Part shown: positions 18,481 through 26,926 of the stretch, one piece after another
Position numbering within the stretch: the first letter of the stretch is position 1
Layout: each line of letters opens with the position of its first letter
Position numbers and translations under genes: made by a program
Assembly (NCBI RefSeq): GCF_015351245.1
Contig: NZ_JADKSO010000003.1
Location: 62,001 to 126,000 of the forward strand
Direction of reading: 5' to 3'
From: Rathayibacter sp. VKM Ac-2879
GTDB taxonomy: Bacteria > Actinomycetota > Actinomycetes > Actinomycetales > Microbacteriaceae
DNA: 64,000 nt
Notes under the pieces: model-generated
What the model saw: the letters and a program-made list of their open reading frames with translations, nothing else
Told to the model about the DNA's origin: nothing
Databases searched by the model: none

Positions 18481-19749
18481 TCAGGTCACGCCGCGCAGAG
18501 GGTGGGCCCGCTCGTCCGGCCCGAGCCGCGCGAGGAGCAGGGTGAGCACCGCCGAGGCGGCCGCCAGCACGCCGACGACCGCGAAGGTCGGCGCGAGACC
18601 GAACGCCTCCCCGGCCGGCCCCGCCACCGCCATCGAGACGGGCATCAACGCGAGCGAGACGAAGAAGTCGAGGCTCGACACCCGACCGAGCAGCGCCGAC
18701 GGCACCCGCTGCTGCAGGAGGGTGCCCCAGAGCACCTGCGCCGCAGCACCGGTCACGCCGTCGACGAAGAGGATCGCCGCGATCATCCAGAGCTGGTCGA
18801 CGACCCCGAGCAGCACGAACGGCAGCGCCCCGAAGCCCCACAGCAGGATCATCGTCGTCAGATAGCGGCGTGGGATCGGCCGCGACGAGACGACGATCGA
18901 GCCGACGACGCCTCCGCAACCGTAGGCGGTCAGCGCGAGCGCGTACCCGGAAGCGCCGGTTCCGGTCTGGTCGCGCACGGCGAAGGGCACGAGCACCTCG
19001 ATCGGACCGACCACCAGGAAGACGAGCACGATCGCGAACAGCAGCGTCGCGAGCAGCCAGCGCGTGCGAGCCATGTAGGCGAAGCCCTCGCGGACGTCGC
19101 GCAGAGCCGCCAGGATCGGGCCTGCCCCCTCCTCCGTCACCGCCCGCTCGAAGGGAACCCTGCCCATCGCGATCAGAGCGATCAGGGCGAGCGCGTATCC
19201 GACCGCCGCGACGACGAAAGCGGCAGAGGGCGCAGCGACCGCGATCACCGCTCCGGCGATCGCCGGGCCCGCAGCGCTCTGGGCCACCGGCCGCAGCGCA
19301 CCCTCGACCCCGTTGGCCGCGAGCAGCTGGGCGGAGGGGAGCAGCCGCGGCAGGATCGCGGAGTACGCGGGGAAGAAGAAGGCCTCGGCCACTCCGAGCA
19401 GGAAAGCCACGACGACGAGGTGCCAGAGCGTCAACACTCCCGCAACGTCGAGCCCCACGGTCGTCAGAACCGCGATCAGGCGCCCGATCTCCACGGCGAT
19501 CAGGAGGCGCCGCTGCGGCACGCGGTCCGCTGCGACGCCGCCGAGCAGCACCGCGAGCACGAGCCCGAGGGCGGAGGCGGCGGCCACGAGGGACACGTCG
19601 CTCGGTCCCCCGCCCAGCGCGATCACCTGCCACACCAGCGACACGAGCCACACGCCGCTCGCCACCAGCGAGAGGGCGAGCGAGAGCGCCAGGAAGCGGT
19701 AGCCGCGCGTCTCGAACGGACGCAGAGCGCGCGGGACGGCGAGGCGCAT
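18481..19749 (-). CDS. MFS transporter, EntS/macrolide-efflux-like
   Basis: 422 aa with about twelve hydrophobic helices. The cytosolic loop motif LGGVAADRVPQRRLL between helices 2 and 3 is the MFS signature. ETRGYRFLALSLALS near the start and LWGTLLQQRVPSALLGRVSSLDFF in the second half are typical of the MFS branch that exports siderophores or macrolides. The substrate is not determinable. GGAGAAGGA precedes the ATG. It diverges from a VOC-domain gene. Confidence 0.85.
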   Translation of the reverse strand: MRLAVPRALRPFETRGYRFLALSLALSLVASGVWLVSLVWQVIALGGGPSDVSLVAAASALGLVLAVLLGGVAADRVPQRRLLIAVEIGRLIAVLTTVGLDVAGVLTLWHLVVVAFLLGVAEAFFFPAYSAILPRLLPSAQLLAANGVEGALRPVAQSAAGPAIAGAVIAVAAPSAAFVVAAVGYALALIALIAMGRVPFERAVTEEGAGPILAALRDVREGFAYMARTRWLLATLLFAIVLVFLVVGPIEVLVPFAVRDQTGTGASGYALALTAYGCGGVVGSIVVSSRPIPRRYLTTMILLWGFGALPFVLLGVVDQLWMIAAILFVDGVTGAAAQVLWGTLLQQRVPSALLGRVSSLDFFVSLALMPVSMAVAGPAGEAFGLAPTFAVVGVLAAASAVLTLLLARLGPDERAHPLRGVT

Positions 19750-19846
19750 GTTCCTTCTCCGGATCGGTCGTGCTACGGGCAGCCGACCAGAGTAGCGTCC
19801 GATTCATCGCGACTGCCAGTGGGCGGCGCGGGACGGGAGAACGATC

Positions 19847-20230
19847 ATGGTTCACAGTTCACGCGCGTTCAGCGGATTCAGCGTCGACGACATCGAGGCG
19901 GCACACGCCTTCTATGGGGAGGCGCTCGGGCTCGATGTCGCCGTGAACGCGATGGGGATCCTCGAGATCGCCCTTCCCGGAGGCGGACAGGCGATCGCCT
20001 ACCCCAAGCCCGGCCATGTGCCCGCCACGTTCACGATCCTGAACTTCGTCGTGGCCGACGTGGACGCGGCCGTCGCCGAGCTCAACGCCGCTGGCGTGGC
20101 GACGAAGATCTACGACGACTCGGAACTGCCGACCGACGCGACGGGAGTCATGCGGGGGCGCGGCCCGACCATCTGCTGGTTCCGCGACCCGGCGGGCAAC
20201 GTGCTGAGCGTGATCGAGACGAGCGACTGA
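19847..20230 (+). CDS. VOC-family (glyoxalase/dioxygenase fold) protein
   Basis: 127 aa forming one pair of beta-alpha-beta-beta-beta modules: FSVDDIEAAHAFYGEALGL at the N-terminus, VADVDAAVAELNAAGV in the middle and WFRDPAGNVLSVIE at the end. Such proteins bind a metal or small ligand; roles include lyase, dioxygenase and resistance functions. No specific substrate can be read. It precedes the ECF sigma gene with a 184-nt gap that carries direct repeats, so it may be transcribed independently. Confidence 0.82.
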   Translation: MVHSSRAFSGFSVDDIEAAHAFYGEALGLDVAVNAMGILEIALPGGGQAIAYPKPGHVPATFTILNFVVADVDAAVAELNAAGVATKIYDDSELPTDATGVMRGRGPTICWFRDPAGNVLSVIETSD

Positions 20231-20330
20231 GCACACGTCGCCGACGATCCCGGAAGTGTTCGGCGAGACCAGGATCGCGTCCTCTCGCCGCACATTGTTC
20301 TCGTCAAGACAAGAGGAATTCCCGCTGCGT

Positions 20331-20373
20331 GGGGGTACCGATGAGAAAGTACCGAAAAAGGGGGGTACTGATG
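20331..20373. repeat. Direct repeats upstream of the ECF sigma gene
   Basis: GGGGGTACYGATG occurs at 20331-20343 and 20361-20373, exactly 30 nt apart. The heptamer GTACYGA occurs three times (20335, 20349, 20365). The stretch is A/G-rich and of lower GC than its surroundings. It lies 30-85 nt upstream of the predicted sigma promoter, so it may be an operator. Confidence 0.6.
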
Positions 20374-20401
20374 TCCTTCCAAAAAGGAGACAGCCGTCCG
20401 C

Positions 20402-20407
20402 TACAGT
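20402..20407 (+). promoter_or_regulatory. -10 box for leaderless ECF sigma gene
   Basis: TACAGT with 7 nt (CCGAGAA) before ATG 20415. The nearest purine-rich stretch (AAAAAGGAGA, 20381-20390) is too far upstream to act as a ribosome-binding site for this ATG, which supports a leaderless mRNA. Confidence 0.5.
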
Positions 20408-20414
20408 CCGAGAA

Positions 20415-20960
20415 ATGGACTCCGGCGACGACCACCGCCTTCTCCTCGGGATACTCGCCGGAGAGAGAGCTGCTTTTGCCATGCTCTATGGTCGGCACGC
20501 CGACGCGGTCCTGAGCCGTTCCCTCTCCGCGCTCGGAAACATGGATGACGCCCACGACCTCGCTCAGGAGGTCTTCGTCCTCACCCTGCAGGAGCCGGCG
20601 CGCATCCGCCTGAAGGGCGGCTCCGCCCGCCCCTGGCTGCTCGCGACGTGCGACGACCTCGTCCGGCGCCGGCTGCGGAAGGCGTCGCAGGAGCCTGTCG
20701 CTGCTCCGCCGCCCCCTCCTCGGCTCGTCGACGCTGGCCAGATCGAAGAGCGGGTGGACACCCTGCTGATGATCGACCGCCTGGAGCGCGCGGTGGCGCG
20801 GATGAACGAGCTCGACCAGTTCGTCTATCGGTCGGTCCTCCACGACGGGCACAGCTACGAGGAAACAGCGGCAGCCCTGACCATCTCGGCGGCGTCGGTG
20901 CGCAAGCGGCTCCACCGAGTGCGCCACCGGCTGCGGGAGGAGTCTGCCGACGAGCACTGA
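20415..20960 (+). CDS. ECF-type (sigma-70 family) RNA polymerase sigma factor
   Basis: 181 aa. Region 2 (about 14-75) includes AAFAMLYGRHADAVLSRSL and DDAHDLAQEVFVLTL, the core-binding and -10-recognition helices. Region 4 (about 120-178) includes ELDQFVYRSVLHDGHSYEETAAAL and SAASVRKRLHRVRHRLRE, the -35 helix-turn-helix. The linker is Pro-rich. No anti-sigma gene is adjacent. The next genes encode the PstS-like secreted protein and the Pst-like operon on the same strand, so control of that locus is plausible but inferred. The frame is open upstream to 20256, but without similarity. Confidence 0.85.
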   Translation: MDSGDDHRLLLGILAGERAAFAMLYGRHADAVLSRSLSALGNMDDAHDLAQEVFVLTLQEPARIRLKGGSARPWLLATCDDLVRRRLRKASQEPVAAPPPPPRLVDAGQIEERVDTLLMIDRLERAVARMNELDQFVYRSVLHDGHSYEETAAALTISAASVRKRLHRVRHRLREESADEH

Positions 20961-21009
20961 GACGGGCCGGGGCTCGGGAGGATGCGCGACGTTACCCCCC
21001 TCCGAGCAG

Positions 21010-21031
21010 ATTCATGGATCATTCATGATCC
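21010..21031 (+). promoter_or_regulatory. Two 11-nt tandem repeats, PHO-box-like
   Basis: ATTCATGGATC followed directly by ATTCATGATCC. Tandem 11-nt units beginning with (G/A)TTCA(C/T) resemble PhoP boxes of streptomycetes (GTTCACC-type units). Here they lie ~350 nt upstream of a PstS-like gene. Two units only, so the match is weak. Confidence 0.3.
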
Positions 21032-21257
21032 TGACCCAGGACAGCCAGAAAGCGTTCGCCCGCTGGTCCCCGTCCGCCGGCACGGGGGAGTCGCGTACCC
21101 GGCATACTCATCTCGGATAGAGCGGGACGGAAAATGAACGCCGGAAAGGCGCCCGAATCCCCCTCTCGACAGACTTCGCCCGAAACGAGTCAGTCGCTGG
21201 ACGGCAGGCCTCTCACGACACGCCTGTATCGACATGCGCTGTGCCCACGACGAGCGA

Positions 21258-21292
21258 AGTGCCCGCCGCCAGCGGATCTGGCGGCGGGCACT
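21258..21292 (+). terminator. Perfect 15-bp GC hairpin upstream of the PstS-like gene
   Basis: AGTGCCCGCCGCCAG (21258-21272), the 5-nt loop CGGAT, and the exact complement (21278-21292). There is no T-run. It lies ~300 nt after the sigma gene and 90 nt before the next start, so it may end the sigma transcript or act as an attenuator in the leader of the next gene. Confidence 0.55.
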
Positions 21293-21381
21293 CACAGGGG
21301 TTCGCCTCTGCCATCGGTTGCAGCCCGGCTGGCGCATGCCCCCCAAACAAGAGCACTATAACAAAAGGAATCTTTGTTCTC

Positions 21382-22554
21382 ATGAAGAAGTCATCCTTCG
21401 CCCGCGTCGTCTCGGCCTGCGCCGCGGCACTCGCCCTCTCGCTCGCCGGCGCCACCGTCGCGTCGGCCGAGCCGAACCCGCTGCCCACCCCCGGCAACGC
21501 CGCCAGCTACCGCACCTACTCGGCCGTCGGTTCCGACACCATCCAGGATGTGTGGAACGGCCTCTCCAACGGAACCGGCGCCTCCGTCTCGTCGGTCGCC
21601 TCGTGGAACGCCTTCCCGTCGACCCTCTCGAGCACCATCCAGACCAGGAACGGCGGCCCGACGTTCCTCCGTCCCCGCGGCTCGGGCGCCGGCGTGAAGG
21701 CGCTCAGCGCCTCGTACCACGCCCCCTTCACCTACGACAACGGTGCCGGCGGCGTCGTCAACATTCAGAAGCAGGTCCAGTTCGCTCGGTCCTCGTCGGG
21801 CCCGGCGGCTGCCGCAACCGGCCAGCTGCAGTACGTCCCCTTCGCCCGCGACGCGGTGAGCATCGCCTACCAGTCCGGCACCGCCACCTCGGGCACCCCC
21901 AAGTTCTCGAAGGCCCAGCTCAACGCGATCTTCTCCTGCTCGGCCTCGGCCGACGGCGTGATCGGTGTCACCGCGGACGGCTTCCCCAAGATCAACGCCT
22001 CGAACAAGGTCCTCAAGCCCCAGCTCCCGCAGGCCAGCTCGGGTACCCGGTCGTTCTTCATCAACGCGATCGGCCTCAGCAGCATCGGCAGCTGTGTCGT
22101 GCAGGGCGCTCCCGAGAACGACGGCACTGCCTTGACCGCCGTCGGCGCGGTCATCCCCTTCTCGGTGGCGCAGTGGATCGCCCAGAAGAACTCCTCCTCG
22201 ACCGGCGTCACGAACACCGTCTCGAACACGGGCCTGCGCATCGCCAATCTCATCAACGGCGCTGACACGCAGACCGCCGTCACCACCGTGAACGGCGTGC
22301 TCAAGCCGGGCACCCTCTACGGCTCGGCGACCGCCGTGCCGGACTCGACCGTCAACCCCCTCGCGCGGGACACCTACAACGTCGTCGATGCCTCGACCAT
22401 CCGCACGGACGGCACGAAGTCCGGCCTCGAGACGACGCTGACCACCTCCCTCGCCACCTCGGCGGCCAAGCAGACGATCACCAAGTACGGGTTCCTCAAC
22501 CTCTCGTACCTCGGTGACCGCAGCTTCTACCGTAACGGCGCCTACACCAACTAG
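21382..22554 (+). CDS. Secreted PstS-like substrate-binding protein
   Basis: 390 aa. The Sec signal peptide MKKSSFARVVSACAAALALS... ends at VASA-E (cleavage near residue 29), with no lipobox cysteine and no C-terminal anchor, so it is released. The mature part looks like a PstS-type phosphate-binding fold: AVGSDTIQDVWNGL near the N-terminus, RPRGSGAGVKAL as the phosphate-loop equivalent, and QYVPFARDAVSIAY in the hinge region. ATG 21382 is chosen because it begins the signal peptide; AAAAGGAA lies ~12 nt upstream. A strong terminator follows, so it is probably a single-gene transcript at the head of the Pst-like locus. Confidence 0.8.
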   Translation: MKKSSFARVVSACAAALALSLAGATVASAEPNPLPTPGNAASYRTYSAVGSDTIQDVWNGLSNGTGASVSSVASWNAFPSTLSSTIQTRNGGPTFLRPRGSGAGVKALSASYHAPFTYDNGAGGVVNIQKQVQFARSSSGPAAAATGQLQYVPFARDAVSIAYQSGTATSGTPKFSKAQLNAIFSCSASADGVIGVTADGFPKINASNKVLKPQLPQASSGTRSFFINAIGLSSIGSCVVQGAPENDGTALTAVGAVIPFSVAQWIAQKNSSSTGVTNTVSNTGLRIANLINGADTQTAVTTVNGVLKPGTLYGSATAVPDSTVNPLARDTYNVVDASTIRTDGTKSGLETTLTTSLATSAAKQTITKYGFLNLSYLGDRSFYRNGAYTN

Positions 22555-22562
22555 TTCCTCCC

Positions 22563-22596
22563 GGTGTGCCCGGCCGCTGCCGCGGCTGGGCACACC
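22563..22596 (+). terminator. 15-bp hairpin terminator after the secreted PstS-like gene
   Basis: Arms 22563-22577 and 22582-22596 (GGTGTGCCCGGCCGC / GCGGCTGGGCACACC, one G-U pair) with a TGCC loop, 8 nt after the stop. It separates this gene from the operon that follows; partial read-through would give differential expression. Confidence 0.7.
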
Positions 22597-22673
22597 GCCG
22601 CGCGTCAGCGCCCCCTCGCACGCCGCACTCGCGACGTCGACTCCCGCTTTGCACAGAAAGTCGCCCTTCTTCG

Positions 22674-24140
22674 ATGATCATCAGCAGATCCACCGCGACA
22701 GCCCTCAGCATCGCCGCCCTCGGCGCGGTTCTCGCCCTCGGGGCACCGAGCAGCGCGGTCGCCGCCTCCGCGTCGACGATCTCCTTCGCTCCGGAGAGCG
22801 GGCGATGGAGCGATCCGGCCGCTCTGATGACGACCGACTTCAGTTGCCTCCCCGGCTCACAGGACGACCTACCCCGGGTGAGCGGCTTCCTTGCCGAGCC
22901 CGGCAACGAAACTCCCGCGGTGGACGCGGACACGGCCGTGATCCCGAGCGTGTACCCCTACACGAAGCCGAACGGCGACCTGTCTCAAGGGCTCACGGAC
23001 GTCGCGACCGGCGCCGACGGAAAGCTTCCCGCCGACCTTCGGCTCGACATGTTCATGCCGGGGACCTGGTTCTACGGCACCGACTTCTCGGAGGTCACCG
23101 ACATGGGGACCGAGCTGGCCCCCAACCACACCTACAGCTTCGGTCTGTTCTGCTACTCCGACGCGACCGGCGCTTACCAGCGCGATGCCGACGGCCGTGT
23201 GCATTCCGCCTGGATCCCGCTCTACACCGGCGCCGACGGCTCCTGGTCCTTCGTCGAGGGCGGCACGCCCGTCGAGCAGGCCGCCACGGCCGTCGATCTG
23301 ACAGCCTCGCTCGCCGACGACCAGGCCACCGTCGATGCGACGGCCACAGTCCGCGCGATCAACGGCGCGAATACGCTCAGCGACGCGACCGGCACGGTCA
23401 CCTTCCGCGAAGGGGCCACCGTCGTCGGCACAGCGAGCACGAAGGACGGCGTGGCCCAGACCTCCTTCACGGGGCTCCCGGCCGGCGACCATCGTTTCAC
23501 CGCGAGCTACACGCCCGATGCTGCGGCGAGTGGACGCTACAAGGCCTCCTCGGCCTCCGCCGAGTCTCCCGCAGTGACGATCCCCAAGGACGGGGACACC
23601 CCGGACGTTCCGGGAGCCGAGCTGAACCCCGGTGACACCGTGACGGCCGGATCGGCCTACAAAGTCACCGTCACGGCAGGCTCCTTCACCGCCGGCGACA
23701 CGCTGTCGGGCACCGTCACCCCTGACGGGACCTCGCTGGACGAGACCGCAGTCGTCGCGGCCGACGGCTCGGCCGTCTACGGCTTCACCGCTCCCTCCGG
23801 GTTCGCCGCTGGGTCGCACCAGCTCGTGATCGCCGACGAGCACAGCATCTCGGTGACGGTGGCCTTTACCGTGCCGACGGAGTCGACCCCGTCGGCCTCG
23901 CCCAGCCCGAGCGCCAGCGCGAGCGCCGCGGCCGTCCCGCCGGGCACCACGGCGAGCCCGTCGCCCAATGCCGCAGTCGCCTTCGCCACCGGCTGGGTCG
24001 GAGGGATGGCCTCGACGCCGCTCGGTGCAGCGACACTCTTCGGCACGCTGCTGATGACCACCGCGGCCGTTGTCGCCGGCTGGGTGTTCTTCTGGCGCCG
24101 CCGGTCGGCGACCGCCACCATCCGCGGCGACCAGGAGTAG
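22674..24140 (+). CDS. Exported Ig-like protein with C-terminal membrane anchor
   Basis: 488 aa. Signal peptide (MIISRSTATALSIAALGAVLALG..., cleavage near AVAA), an N-terminal ~180-residue domain with two cysteines, then a Big_3_5-like Ig repeat (about 205-300: GTVTFREGATVVGTAST, FTASYTPD). A second beta-sandwich follows (about 305-400: LNPGDTVTAGSAYKVTV), then a Ser/Pro-rich linker (about 403-440) and one helix ending in WRRR. No LPXTG is present. First gene of the operon; its stop lies 5 nt before the next start. Likely a surface stalk or adhesin, perhaps a scaffold for the transporter; this role is inferred. Confidence 0.75.
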   Translation: MIISRSTATALSIAALGAVLALGAPSSAVAASASTISFAPESGRWSDPAALMTTDFSCLPGSQDDLPRVSGFLAEPGNETPAVDADTAVIPSVYPYTKPNGDLSQGLTDVATGADGKLPADLRLDMFMPGTWFYGTDFSEVTDMGTELAPNHTYSFGLFCYSDATGAYQRDADGRVHSAWIPLYTGADGSWSFVEGGTPVEQAATAVDLTASLADDQATVDATATVRAINGANTLSDATGTVTFREGATVVGTASTKDGVAQTSFTGLPAGDHRFTASYTPDAAASGRYKASSASAESPAVTIPKDGDTPDVPGAELNPGDTVTAGSAYKVTVTAGSFTAGDTLSGTVTPDGTSLDETAVVAADGSAVYGFTAPSGFAAGSHQLVIADEHSISVTVAFTVPTESTPSASPSPSASASAAAVPPGTTASPSPNAAVAFATGWVGGMASTPLGAATLFGTLLMTTAAVVAGWVFFWRRRSATATIRGDQE

Positions 24141-24145
24141 CGGGA

Positions 24146-26926
24146 GTGCACGCCACCTCCCGGGTGCTCGCGGGGATCGCGACCGCCGGCCTCTTCTGCT
24201 CCATCGTCTCGGCGGCGATGCTGCTCGGACCGCAGCAGTCCGCCTCCGCCTCTCCCGTCGCCGTGCAGGGTTGGGGTTCCCAGGGCGAGTACTCCTCGTC
24301 GAGTCCCGTCACCGTCCGCTGGGACAACGCACGCAACAGCGCCGAGAACACGGTTCCGCGCGACAAGACCGCCGTGCTCCCGCACACGGGTGGCGCAACA
24401 TACGACGACATCGATCCTGCGGTCACGAGCCTCTACACGAACCGCTTCGGGGCCCAGAACGGCAAGGGCGGGCTCGAGGTCTCCGTGTCGCAGACCCGCG
24501 AGCTCGTGAACCAGTCGGTGACCGTCTCCGTCTCGGGTGCCGTGCCCGACCCGTCGGACTTCCTGCCCTTCTTCCAAGTCTTCCAGTGCTGGGGCGCCCC
24601 GGGTTCCGACGGCAAGCCCGACCCTGACGCGACCGCGCCGGACCCGGAGACCTGTCAGGTGGGAGCGGAGGGAGCCGACGCATCCCCGAAGCTGCGCACC
24701 GAGAACACCCGCGCGATCTATGCCGACCCGCTCATCGCGAAGGGCGACTGGAAGACCACCGACGAGTTCACCCCGGGCGCTCCGTTCCGGGCGGTCGACG
24801 GCACCCGCATCCGCACCGAGGCGATCCACGACGTGGAATCGAACACGTACTTCTCGGGAAAGACGACAAACGAACTCTCCCTTCTCACCGCGCAACGCGA
24901 CGGCACCGGGGACCGCCTCATGGAGATGCAGACGGGCTCCGAAGCGCCCGGCCTCGGCTGCGGCTACCGTGCCGACACCGCGAGCACCAGTACCTGCTGG
25001 ATCGTGGTCGTCCCCCGGCTCCGCGGGACCGACGACACCTCGACGCAGTTGCTGCTATCGGGCCCGGTCGCGCCGTCGCTGTGGGCACAGCGCCTCCAGA
25101 TCAAGCTCGACTTCTCGGACGTTGCGGCGAGTTGCCCGAACGGCCGCGCCCAGGTGCTGACCGCCGGCTCCGAGATGCTCACCCGTGCGATGGCGTCCTG
25201 GATCCCTGCCGTCTGCTCGGCCTCGCAGGTCTCGCTGGGCTACTCCCAGCTGGGCGACAGCCAGGCCCGTCTGCAGCTCGGCACCGGCGCGCTGCAAGCG
25301 GTCTTCAGCAGCCGACCGCCGGACGACCCGACGAGTGCGATCTCGATGCCCGTCGCCACTACCGGAGTCGTGATCGCCGCCACGATCGACTACCGCCCCC
25401 GATGCGGCGGCCCGGGTTTCGACGCCGACACGATCACGGAGGCTCAGGCAACCGGACAGTGCGGCTACCCGGACCTCTCGACGGCGCAGAGGGAGATCCG
25501 CAAGTACGGCACCCTGATGACCGGCATCAAGCTCAACGCCCGACTCGTGGCGAAGCTCCTGACAGAGTCGTACCGGGCCGGCATCGACGATGAGTCGGGC
25601 AACCAGCTCGCGACGAAGGCCCCGTGGGCGATGGCGCTCACGGCCAACCTCGGGACCGATCCGGAGTTCCGCGCGCTCAACCCCGAGCTCCAGTACGCCG
25701 TCGACTTCAGCTTCGGCACGCGATCGGGCGACCTCATGGTCGAGAACCTCCGCTCCGACGCCGCCGAGGCGCTCTGGGAGTGGATCCACGCGGACGACAA
25801 CGCCCGCAGCTTCCTGGACGGCTGCCCCGACCCGTACGGGTCGACCGTGAATCCGTTCTACTCCACGCGCAGCTACAAGGAGTGCGTGGTCGACGCCCCG
25901 CATCTCGAGGCCGACGCGAAGGCGAAGCGCGATGCGACCGAGTTACCGAAGTTCTTCGTCGATGCACCCGCCGTCTACCCGCCCGACAGCGCGAGCTACC
26001 CGCAGCTCAGCTGGTACCAGCGCGACCCTGTCGGGGTCTTCACTGCGCAGACCCTCAACGACCTGCACCCGCGTAGCGACACGATGGCGACCACCGGACG
26101 CAACACCTTCCGCGCCATCTATCCGGCGAACACCGACTGGTGCGATCCGCTGAGCGACAGCCGGTGCGCGGTGGCGGGCTGGCTCTCGCCGAAGACGCCG
26201 CAGGATGTCGGCAGTCGCACCGTGATCTCGATCACCGACGCCTCCACCGCAGCGCGCTATCAGCTGCCCACCGCCGAGCTGTGCTCGTACGACGGAGGCG
26301 CGTGCGTCTCGGCGAACGCCGGCTCGCTCGCGAAGGCGGCCTCGCGATTCGAGCAAGACCCCACCGGGGTCGGCCCGATGACGGTCGACGACTACCAGGC
26401 AGGGCTCTACCCGCTGGCGCTGCCCATCTACGCCCAGGTCGCCCGAGCGTCGTTGACCCCCGTGACGGCCTCGGCCTTCGCCGACTCCTTCACTTATCTC
26501 ACGGGTGACGGACAGCGCACAGACGGCACCAGCGGATCGCTCCCGGTCGGCTACGCATCGCTCACCTCGGCGCAGAGCGCTCAGGCCGCCAGCGCTATCG
26601 CCGAGCTCCGGGGAGCGCAGTCCGTGCCGTCCGCGGCACCGTCGTCGGCGGCACCCACGCCGCAGACGGCGGCCCCCGTCGCCGCACCGGCCGCCGCGGC
26701 GGCTCCCGCTGCACCGCGAGCCGCCGCTCCCGTGGTGACGACTGCCTCGACCGCTCCGGTCGCCGCGGCCGATGCCCCGGTCGCCGCGCTACCCGCCACC
26801 ACGACGACCGGCCGCACCGAGATCGGGTTCCCCCAGTACGGGCTCGTCGGCGGTCTCGTCGCGGCTCTGGCGTCCGGAATCCTCGCCCCGGTGCTCGGCC
26901 GCCGACGGAAGGCGGCAGCAGAATGA
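24146..26926 (+). CDS. Large exported PstS-locus protein with C-terminal anchor, function unknown
   Basis: 926 aa with GTG start (GGAG 9 nt upstream). The N-terminal hydrophobic segment ends in QSASAS, a signal peptide. The ~750-residue mature part is Cys-containing and matches no domain I recognise with confidence. Parts such as WAMALTANLGTDPEFRALNPELQY and the locus context hint at a divergent binding-protein-like fold. An Ala/Pro-rich stalk (about 820-880) leads to LPATT at residues 882-886, then a hydrophobic helix and RRRK, a layout like a cell-wall sorting signal with Thr replacing Gly of LPXTG. It overlaps pstC by 4 nt (ATGA). Confidence 0.6.
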   Translation: MHATSRVLAGIATAGLFCSIVSAAMLLGPQQSASASPVAVQGWGSQGEYSSSSPVTVRWDNARNSAENTVPRDKTAVLPHTGGATYDDIDPAVTSLYTNRFGAQNGKGGLEVSVSQTRELVNQSVTVSVSGAVPDPSDFLPFFQVFQCWGAPGSDGKPDPDATAPDPETCQVGAEGADASPKLRTENTRAIYADPLIAKGDWKTTDEFTPGAPFRAVDGTRIRTEAIHDVESNTYFSGKTTNELSLLTAQRDGTGDRLMEMQTGSEAPGLGCGYRADTASTSTCWIVVVPRLRGTDDTSTQLLLSGPVAPSLWAQRLQIKLDFSDVAASCPNGRAQVLTAGSEMLTRAMASWIPAVCSASQVSLGYSQLGDSQARLQLGTGALQAVFSSRPPDDPTSAISMPVATTGVVIAATIDYRPRCGGPGFDADTITEAQATGQCGYPDLSTAQREIRKYGTLMTGIKLNARLVAKLLTESYRAGIDDESGNQLATKAPWAMALTANLGTDPEFRALNPELQYAVDFSFGTRSGDLMVENLRSDAAEALWEWIHADDNARSFLDGCPDPYGSTVNPFYSTRSYKECVVDAPHLEADAKAKRDATELPKFFVDAPAVYPPDSASYPQLSWYQRDPVGVFTAQTLNDLHPRSDTMATTGRNTFRAIYPANTDWCDPLSDSRCAVAGWLSPKTPQDVGSRTVISITDASTAARYQLPTAELCSYDGGACVSANAGSLAKAASRFEQDPTGVGPMTVDDYQAGLYPLALPIYAQVARASLTPVTASAFADSFTYLTGDGQRTDGTSGSLPVGYASLTSAQSAQAASAIAELRGAQSVPSAAPSSAAPTPQTAAPVAAPAAAAAPAAPRAAAPVVTTASTAPVAAADAPVAALPATTTTGRTEIGFPQYGLVGGLVAALASGILAPVLGRRRKAAAE

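Larger units (their letters stand above)
20961..21381. other. 420-nt intergenic region before the secreted PstS-like gene
   Basis: No gene with family similarity was found here. The region holds a tandem repeat (21010-21031) and a strong hairpin (21258-21292). A 75-codon frame from ATG 21134 runs through the hairpin; its Arg/Pro-rich composition looks non-coding. The control elements of the downstream locus probably lie here. Confidence 0.6.

Noticed and set aside
21134-21361. 75-codon frame between sigma gene and PstS-like gene
   Set aside because: It crosses a 15-bp hairpin, has Arg/Pro/Ala-rich low-information sequence and no domain; could not be supported as an anti-sigma factor.
22674-24140. 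LPXTG-type sorting signal in the Ig-like protein
   Set aside because: No LPxTG or LAxTG before the C-terminal helix; it reads as a plain membrane anchor with WRRR tail.
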